The notes beneath the pieces are model-generated. The model was given only the letters and a program-made list of their open reading frames with translations. It did no database searches and was not told the origin of the DNA. Shown here piece after piece: positions 1 through 5,881 of a stretch of 9,789 nt of DNA. Position numbers and translations under genes: made by a program. Every line of letters starts with the position of its first letter. Positions within the stretch are counted from its first letter, which is position 1. The DNA is from Pseudomonadota bacterium. GTDB taxonomy: Bacteria > Myxococcota_A > Polyangia > Polyangiales > Polyangiaceae. The stretch is from NCBI GenBank assembly GCA_023402175.1, contig JAEXCN010000414.1:1-9789 (forward strand), given 5' to 3'.

Positions 1-495
1 TAAATCTGTCTCTTGGTTAAATCTTTGTGACTGCGGCTCGTCCACATCGACGCGACGGGCGCGGACGAGCGACCCCGCGTCCGAGTGCGCGAGCCCTCGC
101 CAGACGTGTTCATCCTCACGCCCTTCAGTTCTCGCTCTCGATGTCCTCACGCGAGCAACGCCGGCGCCGGCGATGCCCGCCGCGGTCTGGCGCTCGTGAC
201 GCACCGAAGCCGTTCGTCGGGCACGAACCGCGCCTCGGTCGGCGTCCGGAGCGAGCAGGGAGACGCGGACACGCAAGCGCGCAGCTCGCTCGCGATGACT
301 GTCGCATCCCTCAGGCCAAGGCAGCCCCGGCGCTGCCGAGCACGCGGGCGCCCGAGGACACCCTCCCTAACTGCAAATCCCACGTATCCGGCTCTGCTGC
401 CGCCGCAGGCGCGAGCACCTTGAAGCTCACGCTCACGTCGCCGGACCGAGGTGTCCGCCATGTTCTACTCGCGCTGTCGTCGGCGAGGTTGCGTG
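1..495. other. Stretch without a supportable gene, downstream of aqpZ
   Basis: The first ~40 bases are relatively A/T-rich, with the heptamer taaatct at 1-7 and again at 19-25; the rest is G/C-rich. Open frames exist on both strands, but their translations are arginine/alanine/proline-rich with no domain, no ribosome binding site and no codon-position bias, so I read them as chance frames. A small inverted repeat (cggac at 442-446, gtccg at 453-457) sits about 40 nt past the aqpZ stop but lacks a T-run on the minus strand. I see no tRNA, repeat array or insertion sequence. Confidence 0.6.
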
Positions 496-1209
496 TCAGC
501 GCGTTTTCGGTTCGGCAGGAGGCGCGAGCAACATCGAGTGAACGACGCCGCCGAGACCTGCGCCGAGGAGCGGGGCCGCCCAGAAGAGCCAGAGCTGCGC
601 GTGTGCCCATCCGCCGACGAAGAACGCAGGGCCGGTCGAGCGGGCGGGGTTGACCGAGAGGTTCGTCACCGGAATCCCCACGAGGTGAATCAGCGTCAGC
701 GCGAGCCCGATGGCGACCGGCGCGAGCCCCTTCGGCGCCCGCTGCTCGGTCGCTCCCAGGATGACGAGCAGGAAGACGAACGTGAGGACGACCTCGGCGA
801 CGAGGCACGAGACCAGCGAGTAGCCGCCTGGCGAGTGTTCGCCATAGCCGTTCGACGCGAAGCCGTCAGCGACGTGGAAGCTCGGGTTGCCACTCGCGAT
901 GACGTAGAGCACGCCCGCGGCTGCGAGCCCGCCCGCGACCTGAGCGGCAGCATACCCAGGCAGATCGCGCGCCGGGAAGCGCTTGGCGACGACGAGGCCG
1001 AACGAGACGGCGGGGTTGAAGTGCCCGCCGGAGACCGGCCCGACGGCGACGGCCATCGTGAGCACCGTGAGTCCGAAGGCCAGCGAGACCCCCAGCAGAC
1101 CGATGCCGACGTTAGGGAAGGCCGCCGCGAGGACTGCGCTCCCGCATCCGGCGAACACGAGCCAGAACGTGCCGATGAACTCGGCAAAGAGACGCTTCGA
1201 CATGGGCAT
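496..1209 (-). CDS. aqpZ: Aquaporin Z-type water channel
   Basis: A 237-residue integral inner-membrane channel of the MIP family, expected to conduct water passively as a tetramer. Both half-helix signatures are intact: GGHFNPAVSFG (NPA at 65-67) and SVNPARSTGPA (NPA at 187-189, then Arg190). The N-terminus KRLFAEFIGTFWLVFAGCG is the classic first helix with its conserved Glu. Aromatic/Arg selectivity-filter positions corresponding to E. coli AqpZ F43, H174, T183 and R189 read Phe45, His175, Leu184 and Arg190, so the third is Leu rather than Thr. Length matches AqpZ (~230). The start is set by AAGGAG six bases before ATG at 1209; a second ATG lies two codons in, and a longer open frame upstream has no such site. 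It follows the beta-barrel gene by 16 nt and should be co-transcribed with it. Family assignment is very secure; strict water selectivity is inferred. Confidence 0.96.
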   Translation of the reverse strand: MPMSKRLFAEFIGTFWLVFAGCGSAVLAAAFPNVGIGLLGVSLAFGLTVLTMAVAVGPVSGGHFNPAVSFGLVVAKRFPARDLPGYAAAQVAGGLAAAGVLYVIASGNPSFHVADGFASNGYGEHSPGGYSLVSCLVAEVVLTFVFLLVILGATEQRAPKGLAPVAIGLALTLIHLVGIPVTNLSVNPARSTGPAFFVGGWAHAQLWLFWAAPLLGAGLGGVVHSMLLAPPAEPKTR

Positions 1210-1225
1210 CACGGACTCCTTTTGA

Positions 1226-1753
1226 TCAGAAGCTGACGCCGGTCTGCAGGAGCAGCGTCGCGCTGGGTTGCATCGAGCTCCCAGAGTCGCGCAGAAACAG
1301 CGGGACGTCTGCCTCGACGAAGTAGGAGAGGTGCTCCGAGACCTTGAACGGGACGACCACGATCGGCACGAGGCCGATATTGGTCGGCGCGCCGACCTGG
1401 GTCGCCACCCGGAGCCCGGCGGCGAAACCATCGAACTTCCGGATCACGCCAGGGTCGACGACGAACGTCGTCGCGGCCGGCGTACTCTTGAGCTCATTCA
1501 TCGCGATGAACTCGAAGTCGATCGCCCACTCGTCATCGAGATGGACGGTGATGCCGGGCGTCAGTCCGAGCGTGACGAAGTCCGCGCCGATGAACGTCGA
1601 GTGGTCGGCCAGCGTGAGGACGGGGACCGCCATCCCCACGTGCCCTCCCACCCGCGGATAGGTCCCTTCGGCGCGCGCCTCGGTGCTCGAGAGAGCCGCT
1701 GCCACGAACGTGCCGATGCCAAGAAAGGTCGAAAAGAGTCGCCAGTTCATCAT
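1226..1753 (-). CDS. Secreted small outer-membrane beta-barrel-like protein
   Basis: About 175 residues, first gene of a two-gene unit with aqpZ. The N-terminus is a clear Sec signal peptide: MMNWR, a hydrophobic core (LFSTFLGIGTFVAAAL) and an A-x-A site at ARA before EG. The mature part alternates polar and hydrophobic residues with many Gly, and ends in TLLLQTGVSF, a terminal strand with the C-terminal Phe typical of outer-membrane barrels recognised by BamA. The residue count would fit a small 8-stranded barrel. I recognise no specific family. Start choice: a GTG four codons upstream opens the frame but has no ribosome binding site, whereas GAGGA lies five bases before the ATG at 1753 (eight before the next ATG at 1750). 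No lipobox Cys is seen. The divergent neighbour unit encodes a SigX-like sigma factor; in Pseudomonas SigX drives the barrel gene oprF, so an analogous link is possible but unproven. Confidence 0.75.
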   Translation of the reverse strand: MMNWRLFSTFLGIGTFVAAALSSTEARAEGTYPRVGGHVGMAVPVLTLADHSTFIGADFVTLGLTPGITVHLDDEWAIDFEFIAMNELKSTPAATTFVVDPGVIRKFDGFAAGLRVATQVGAPTNIGLVPIVVVPFKVSEHLSYFVEADVPLFLRDSGSSMQPSATLLLQTGVSF

Positions 1754-1765
1754 CCATTTCCTCAC

Positions 1766-1935
1766 AAGAAGTTGCGGCGGACGCGTTTCGTTGCGCGACG
1801 CGCTTCGTGCCGCTTCGACCTACAAACCCGGCTCGAGCAACATTGGTCACATGGGGTCGGCGATTTTTTTTCGGCGTCCTCCCCGGCCGTAACCCGCTTC
1901 CACTCGAGGCGGCGCCGTGCCTAACCTCCGCGGCG
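1766..1935. promoter_or_regulatory. Divergent control region between the barrel/aqpZ unit and the sigma-factor operon
   Basis: This 170-base gap separates two divergently transcribed operons, so it must carry at least one promoter in each direction. It holds an 8-T run at 1864-1871 in otherwise G/C-rich DNA. The string cgtaaccc at 1888-1895, on the plus strand ~40 bases before the sigma operon start, resembles the AAC-type -35 element of ECF promoters and would suit autoregulation; I cannot identify a convincing -10 partner. No strong sigma-70 pair is visible. Confidence 0.4.
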
Positions 1936-2277
1936 ATGGCTGCCGACCCTCCGCCTCCCGACGGTCCCGACGACGAGGACCCCGCCAGAGAGGAGGAGCT
2001 CTTTGCTCTCTTCCGTCATCTACGCGAGCGCGTCTTCGTGGGCTCGAGCGAGATCGTGTCCCACGTCATGCGCGGGATCGAAGCGCAGATCGAGACCGCG
2101 CCGCGAGAGTCCTTCACGGCGACGGTGCTCGTGCAGCTCACGAACTGGATCACATCGTGGCTCGACCCCGACGCCCGCGACGGTGACGAACCGAGCCCGG
2201 CGGAAGATCCGGACGAGGTGCGCCCGGAGACACGTGCCGGTGGCGGCGCACCCCCACATGGAGACGACGACGAATGA
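1936..2277 (+). CDS. Small acidic hypothetical protein, first gene of the CmpX/SigX-like operon
   Basis: A 113-residue soluble protein with no family I can name. It begins with an acidic, Pro-rich disordered segment (residues 1-18), has a predicted helical core at about 19-78 (EEELFALFRHLRERVFVG through VLVQLTNWITSWL) with amphipathic heptad-like spacing, and ends in a second Asp/Glu/Pro/Gly-rich tail closing in DDDE. There is no signal peptide or membrane segment. Its TGA overlaps the next gene's ATG (ATGA at 2274-2277), so the two are translationally coupled. Position matches crfX, the small gene ahead of cmpX in Pseudomonas; equivalence is by gene order only. The chosen ATG gives the whole protein consistent character; the open frame continues upstream to about 1807 without a better start, and no strong ribosome binding site is seen. 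It could be a cytoplasmic partner of the channel or an anti-sigma-like regulator; both are guesses. Confidence 0.75.
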   Translation: MAADPPPPDGPDDEDPAREEELFALFRHLRERVFVGSSEIVSHVMRGIEAQIETAPRESFTATVLVQLTNWITSWLDPDARDGDEPSPAEDPDEVRPETRAGGGAPPHGDDDE

Positions 2278-3107
2278 ATCCTGACGCTTCACTCCCCGCC
2301 TCGCTGGTCGAACGTATCGCCCGGTATGCGCCCACCGTAGGGTTCGTGCTCGCGATCGTCATCGGTGGCTTCATCGCGTCGCTCCTGGCCCGCCGGATCG
2401 TCACGGCCGTCGTTCGCCGGAGCGGCCTGGAGGCCTTCGCGGAGCGCGCGGGGGTCGCGCGCGCTCTCTACGCCGTCGGCGTGAAGCAGGGCCTCGCGCG
2501 CTTCGTCGGGACGTTGACGTACCTCGCCGGCCTCGTCGTGACTTTCACGGCCGCGAGCGATGCGATGGGCCTCACCGTCGTGAGCAACCTCACGACGAAC
2601 CTCTTACGGTACCTGCCGCGCCTGCTCGGCGCCGCCGCGATGCTCATCGGCGCGGGCGTGCTCGCCGCCGTGGTCCGTGCAACGGTCGAGCGACTCGCCT
2701 CGAAGCGCCCCGACGTCGAATCGCCCAAGGGGGCCGCGAGAGTGGCCCACGCCATCGTGATCCTCATCGGCATCGTGCTCGCAGCGGAGCAGGCGGGCGT
2801 CGAGGTCGGGTTCTTGACGATGCTCCTCCAGATCGGCGTCGGGATCCTCGGCGTCGGACTCGCGCTCGCCTTCGCGCTCGGCTTCCACGTCGTCGTCCGC
2901 AACATGGCGGCGCGCCACTACTACAAGCCATTGCTTCGCGTCGGCGACGTCGTACGGATCGGCGAAGACGAGGGCGAGGTCCTCCGCTTCGGGCCGACCG
3001 CGCTCGTGCTGAGGACTGCGGACGGCGATCGGATCGTGCCCTGCGCCCGCTTCCTCCACAACACGGTCCTCATCCGTAGCGCCGTGGAGAAGCCCGAAGA
3101 TCGATGA
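2274..3107 (+). CDS. CmpX-like mechanosensitive (MscS-type) channel protein
   Basis: A 277-residue inner-membrane protein. Five hydrophobic segments lie near residues 20-40, 77-97, 112-138, 155-175 and 180-207. The first and third, each followed by a basic amphipathic stretch (LLARRIVTAVVRR; AAVVRATVERLASKR), look like the conserved TM-helix repeat found in CmpX-type proteins. The fifth, Gly/Ala-rich, resembles the pore-lining MscS TM3 and runs into a short MscS beta domain (LRVGDVVRIGEDEGEVLRFG, ending VPCARFLHNTVLIRS). The large C-terminal alpha/beta vestibule of MscS is missing, as in CmpX proteins of ~270 residues. It overlaps its upstream neighbour (ATGA 2274-2277) and its downstream neighbour, the sigma factor (ATGA 3104-3107). 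In Pseudomonas CmpX affects SigX activity, so a role in passing membrane tension or envelope stress to the sigma factor is plausible. Fold assignment is strong; gating and sensing role are inferred. Confidence 0.88.
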   Translation: MNPDASLPASLVERIARYAPTVGFVLAIVIGGFIASLLARRIVTAVVRRSGLEAFAERAGVARALYAVGVKQGLARFVGTLTYLAGLVVTFTAASDAMGLTVVSNLTTNLLRYLPRLLGAAAMLIGAGVLAAVVRATVERLASKRPDVESPKGAARVAHAIVILIGIVLAAEQAGVEVGFLTMLLQIGVGILGVGLALAFALGFHVVVRNMAARHYYKPLLRVGDVVRIGEDEGEVLRFGPTALVLRTADGDRIVPCARFLHNTVLIRSAVEKPEDR

Positions 3108-3667
3108 ATCAAGCTTCGGATGACGAGCTCCTCGAGATCGCGAGAGACGGTGGGCGGCGCAGCCTGAGGGCTTACGAGGCGCTCGTCCGCCGTCATCAAG
3201 GCCGGATCCTCCGGCTCGCCACGTACCTCCTCAGCTCCGACGCGGACGCACAGGACGTCGCGCAAGAGGTGTTCTTGCGGGCGCACGGGAACCTCGCCCG
3301 GCTGGAGCAGGGAGCGAGCTTCTCCGCGTGGACGCGTCTCGTCGCCACGCGTCTGTGCTTCAACCTCAGGCGCGACCGGGCGACTCGCACGCGCAACGAG
3401 CAGGCCGACGACGAAGAGCGGTCAACATCTCCTTCGAGCGCGCGCACTGCCGTCGAATGGACGCTCGCTCAGCTGCCTTATCCTTACCGAGAAGTGCTCA
3501 TCCTCCGCTTCGTCGAGGAGCTGAGCCTCGAGGAGATCGCCGAGACGCTGGATATCGGGCTCTCGGCCGCGAAGATGCGTCTGACGCGTGCGCGCCAGAC
3601 CTTCTTCGACGTCTACGAGCGGGAGCACAAGACGCCGCCGCCCACGCTGATCAGCGATCTCTCGTAG
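3104..3667 (+). CDS. ECF-type RNA polymerase sigma factor, SigX-like
   Basis: A 187-residue group 4 sigma factor. Region 2 spans about residues 24-92 (YEALVRRHQGRILRLATYLL, DAQDVAQEVFLRAH, FSAWTRLVATRLCFNLRR), binding the core enzyme and the -10 element. After an acidic/Ser linker (95-115), region 4 spans about 118-170, with LPYPYREVLILRFVEELSLE and the helix-turn-helix EIAETLDIGLSAAKMRLTRA that would read the -35 element. The RFVxELxxxEIAxxxxxGLSAxKMRxxRA pattern and the opening SDDEL...RAYEALVRR closely recall, from memory, Pseudomonas SigX. It is coupled to the upstream CmpX-like channel by an ATGA overlap, and no classical anti-sigma (zinc ZAS or transmembrane) gene is adjacent, so the channel or the small acidic protein may take that role. 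It converges on gvpG with a 46-base gap and no clear terminator between. Sigma identity is very secure; SigX orthology is moderate. Confidence 0.95.
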   Translation: MNQASDDELLEIARDGGRRSLRAYEALVRRHQGRILRLATYLLSSDADAQDVAQEVFLRAHGNLARLEQGASFSAWTRLVATRLCFNLRRDRATRTRNEQADDEERSTSPSSARTAVEWTLAQLPYPYREVLILRFVEELSLEEIAETLDIGLSAAKMRLTRARQTFFDVYEREHKTPPPTLISDLS

Positions 3668-3713
3668 TCTTGGGCAGAGTCGAACCGCAATCTCGCAGCT
3701 CGAGGTCGTACGG

Positions 3714-4046
3714 TCACTCCTGCACTCGTTCGTTGCGATCGAGGTTGGCCTCGACGCTCTCGATCGTGAACTTGCGGCCTTCGCCAGCGCGCTCGTCGTG
3801 CGTCTCCGGAGCGCGCCCGTTCGCGGCCGTGCGTCGAGCGCGCACCTCGCGCATTCCCGCGAGCACCTGCTCCTCGATCTGCGCGAACTCCTCGTCGGTG
3901 ATCTCACCGAGCTCGAGCCTCATCTGCGCGGCCAGGAGCTCTTCGCGGAGCGCCGTCTCGTCGTACATCTCGGCCTCGACCGCTTCCGCGAGGCGCGACA
4001 TCACGAACTTGATGCCGCCGATGAGGAGCGAATCGATGATCAGCAC
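3714..4046 (-). CDS. gvpG: Gas vesicle accessory protein GvpG
   Basis: A 110-residue protein recognised as GvpG by its pattern: a hydrophobic N-terminus (MLIIDSLLIGGIKFVMSRLA), then EAEMYDETALREELLAAQM, then GEITDEEFAQIEEQVL, matching the usual E-LYD-x-L...G-EI-EEF-E-E motif. The remainder (70-110) is charged and probably disordered. In known systems GvpG is an accessory protein that associates with GvpF/L and takes part in assembly of the vesicle shell; it is not a major shell component. The start is GTG at 4046, supported by GAGG eight bases upstream; an ATG start in this frame would remove the conserved N-terminus. It is the last gene of the operon, 105 bases after gvpF/L, and that gap contains a hairpin. 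Length is within the family range (about 80-110). Confidence 0.9.
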   Translation of the reverse strand: MLIIDSLLIGGIKFVMSRLAEAVEAEMYDETALREELLAAQMRLELGEITDEEFAQIEEQVLAGMREVRARRTAANGRAPETHDERAGEGRKFTIESVEANLDRNERVQE

Positions 4047-4073
4047 TCGAATGGCCTCGCTTCTCGGCGTTCG

Positions 4074-4120
4074 GTCCTCGGTCCGCTCTTCGTCCTCTGC
4101 GATGCCCGAGGACCGAGGAC
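4074..4120 (-). repeat. Inverted repeat in the gvpF/L-gvpG gap
   Basis: An 11-base perfect inverted repeat: gtcctcggtcc at 4074-4084 and ggaccgaggac at 4110-4120, separated by a 25-base loop. In the operon transcript it would form a G/C-rich stem about 30 bases before the gvpG start. No U-run follows on the minus strand, so it is not a simple intrinsic terminator; an mRNA-stability or differential-expression element between gvpF/L and gvpG is possible. Confidence 0.5.
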
Positions 4121-4127
4121 GGTCATT

Positions 4128-4145
4128 GGAAGAGACGGAAGAGAC
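4128..4145. repeat. 9-base tandem direct repeat
   Basis: Two adjacent exact copies of ggaagagac (4128-4136, 4137-4145) just past the gvpF/L stop, followed by gga. This may be no more than local slippage. It lies beside the inverted repeat in the same short gap. Confidence 0.45.
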
Positions 4146-4151
4146 GGAGCA

Positions 4152-5369
4152 TCAAGCCCGTTCGAGCTTCAAACGGATGTTGACGAAGTTGTAGGGCGGC
4201 CAAGGCCCGGTGTACTTGAAAGTCAGCTTGTCGTACTTCGCGCCCATCTGCTTCACGATCGCGTCGAAGTCCGGCTCCTTTTCGCGGCGCACGAGGAAGG
4301 CGGCGTTCATGATCATGCGGTCGCCGATCGGACGATTCGCGCGCGAGGCGACCGACGCCGGGCGCAGGGCATCGAAGATTTCCTGGACGTAGCGCTCGGA
4401 GCGAGCCTGCAAGGCAGCGTCGACGAGCCGTCCGTATTGCATGCGCGCGAAGTACGTCGATCCCTTCTGCGAGGTGATCTCGGTCTTGAGACGGCGGATG
4501 TCCTCGTTCTCGGTCTCGAGCTCCTTCACGATGAGATCCCGATCCCAGAGCACCTTGAGGCCGAACTCGAGCTTGTCCTCCATCTTCACGAGGACGTCCT
4601 TGAACGCCTCGTACGCGGAGCGGAGGAGCTCGTGGATGTCATCGCGCGTCTTGAACACGGTGCCGAACGACATCGGGATGACCGTGTGATCGCGCATGAC
4701 CGTCTCGTTGACGCGCTCGTGAGCGAGCACGTTGGCGCGCGTCGGCTCGTGCACCGCGATCGGCGTATCGGACACCACGGCGGCGATGTCCTTGAAGTTC
4801 ACCGTGTGCACCTCGGCAGGCTCGATGCCGATCCCGAGCGGGCCGAAGTTGAGCGCCTTGTCGGCGTGGATCACGCAGTAGACGTACTTGCCGCGCGTTC
4901 CTTCGAGCGCGACGGGCTCGGGCGCGAGTGCGCGGACCGCGACAGGCGAGATCGCGTCGCGCGCCTCGGGTGCGCTCGGGGGGAGGCGCTGGACGCGCGG
5001 CGGAGGCGTGTCGCGGCGTGCTCGCCTCTCGCCCGTCTTCCCGAGGACGCGCTCGGAGGCCGGCGCCGGCTCGACGCTCTTCGCTCCGTTCGCTCCGCTC
5101 GCACCGTTCGCGCGCGAGGCTTTCTTCGTCGAAGCAGGCTTCGCGATCGCCTTCGCAACCGCTTTGCCATTCGGCTTCGTCACCGCCGCGCCCTTCTTCG
5201 CGATCGCCTTCGCAACCGCTTTGCCGTTCGGCTTCGTCACCGCCGCGCCCTTCTTCGCGCTCGCTTTCGACGCCGAGCGCTTCGCCGGTGCGGCGGCGGA
5301 AGCCGCCGATGTCCGTCGCTTCGCGGGCTTCGGCTTCGCCTTCGTCGCGGCTCGCTTTGCAGCACCCAT
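4152..5369 (-). CDS. gvpF: Gas vesicle protein GvpF/L with a histone-like basic N-terminal extension
   Basis: A 405-residue protein. Residues ~160-405 are a full GvpF/GvpL domain: GKYVYCVI at the start, HERVNETVMRDHTVIPMSFGTVF, the KMEDKLEFGLKVLWD strand, and the closing TGPWPPYNFVNIRLKLE. GvpF/L proteins contact GvpA and help assembly at the growing vesicle. Residues 1-158 are not part of the family: they are Lys/Ala-rich, histone-H1-like (AKPKPAKRR, AKRSASKASAKK), carry a 19-residue unit beginning KKGAAVTKPNG twice in tandem at 39-57 and 58-76, then pass through a Pro/Arg/Ala linker. Typical family length is 230-280, so this is a marked extension. The ATG at 5369 overlaps the regulator's stop by one base (TGATG), which fixes the start and implies translational coupling. 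The frame stays open upstream through the regulator gene, but that reading is a shadow. F versus L cannot be separated without phylogeny. Confidence 0.92.
   Translation of the reverse strand: MGAAKRAATKAKPKPAKRRTSAASAAAPAKRSASKASAKKGAAVTKPNGKAVAKAIAKKGAAVTKPNGKAVAKAIAKPASTKKASRANGASGANGAKSVEPAPASERVLGKTGERRARRDTPPPRVQRLPPSAPEARDAISPVAVRALAPEPVALEGTRGKYVYCVIHADKALNFGPLGIGIEPAEVHTVNFKDIAAVVSDTPIAVHEPTRANVLAHERVNETVMRDHTVIPMSFGTVFKTRDDIHELLRSAYEAFKDVLVKMEDKLEFGLKVLWDRDLIVKELETENEDIRRLKTEITSQKGSTYFARMQYGRLVDAALQARSERYVQEIFDALRPASVASRANRPIGDRMIMNAAFLVRREKEPDFDAIVKQMGAKYDKLTFKYTGPWPPYNFVNIRLKLERA
5143..5256 (-). repeat. 57-base tandem repeat inside gvpF/L
   Basis: Two adjacent copies, 5143-5199 and 5200-5256, differ at one base (a at 5169 versus g at 5226) and encode the same 19 residues twice. 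A third, degenerate start (gcgctcgcttt) follows at 5257. In-frame period and near identity point to recent duplication of a Lys/Ala-rich segment; copy number may vary between strains. Confidence 0.95.
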
Positions 5370-5881
5370 CACTTCTTGCCTTTCTGCTTCTTCGTCTCTC
5401 GTGAGCTCGTCGACTTCGGGGCGGGAGGCTCGGGGAGGTGCTCGCGGATCTTGGCGAGCAGGTGCTCGGGTAGACACGGCTTGGGAACGAAGTCGTCGCA
5501 GCCGGCGTCGAGAGCCTTCTTCGCGTGCGCCGGCTCGGCGTGACCGGTCAGCGCGATCACGCGGATGTGGCTCGTGCCGGGATCGGCCTTGATCCGGCGG
5601 GTCGCTTCCCAACCGTCGACGACAGGCAGCGAGAGGTCCATCACGATGACGCCCGGCAGGAGCTCCTTCGTGCGCTCGACCGCCTCCTGCCCGTTCACCG
5701 CCTCCGCCACACGGAAGCCCTGGAACTGCAGGTACTCGACGTACATCGCGCGGTTGTCCTCGAAGTCGTCGACGACGAGGACGAGCGGGCTCCCGTCCGC
5801 GATCTTGCTCGTTCGCTTCGTCACGCTCGCCGGCGCGCTCGCCGGCGAGCCACGGACCCGTGCGGCTGCCTTCTTCGTCAT
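5369..5881 (-). CDS. Single-domain response regulator (receiver only)
   Basis: A 170-residue protein with one receiver domain at about 33-150. Key residues are present: acidic pair Asp38-Asp39 (LVLVVDD), phosphoacceptor Asp82 (VIVMDLSLPVVDG), Thr112 (IALTGH) and Lys134-Pro135 (FVPKPC). There is no DNA-binding, GGDEF or other output domain. The receiver is framed by a basic, Ala/Ser-rich N-terminus (residues 1-31) and a Lys-rich tail ending KKQKGKK. Its ATG overlaps the kinase stop (ATGA, 5878-5881), with GGGAGGAGG just upstream, and its stop overlaps the gvpF/L start. This makes it the obvious partner of the kinase and places it in the gas vesicle operon. With no output domain it should act by protein contact, as CheY-like regulators do; the target could be a Gvp protein, a further kinase or an unlinked regulator. 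The receiver call is secure; the target is unknown. Confidence 0.94.
   Translation of the reverse strand: MTKKAAARVRGSPASAPASVTKRTSKIADGSPLVLVVDDFEDNRAMYVEYLQFQGFRVAEAVNGQEAVERTKELLPGVIVMDLSLPVVDGWEATRRIKADPGTSHIRVIALTGHAEPAHAKKALDAGCDDFVPKPCLPEHLLAKIREHLPEPPAPKSTSSRETKKQKGKK

Noticed and set aside
442..457. Small inverted repeat after aqpZ as an intrinsic terminator
   Set aside because: Stem of only five pairs and no T-run following on the transcribed strand.
27..653. Plus-strand and minus-strand open frames in the first 650 bases
   Set aside because: Arg/Ala/Pro-rich, no ribosome binding site, no recognisable motif, and one overlaps the aquaporin gene antisense.
5143..5256. CRISPR-like array
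   Set aside because: Copies are directly adjacent with no spacers, keep frame and lie inside a coding sequence.
3798..5543. Long plus-strand open frame of about 580 codons opposite gvpG, gvpF/L and the regulator
   Set aside because: His/Arg/Asp/Leu-rich low-complexity translation with no domain, antisense to well-recognised genes; it is a by-product of high G/C codon bias.
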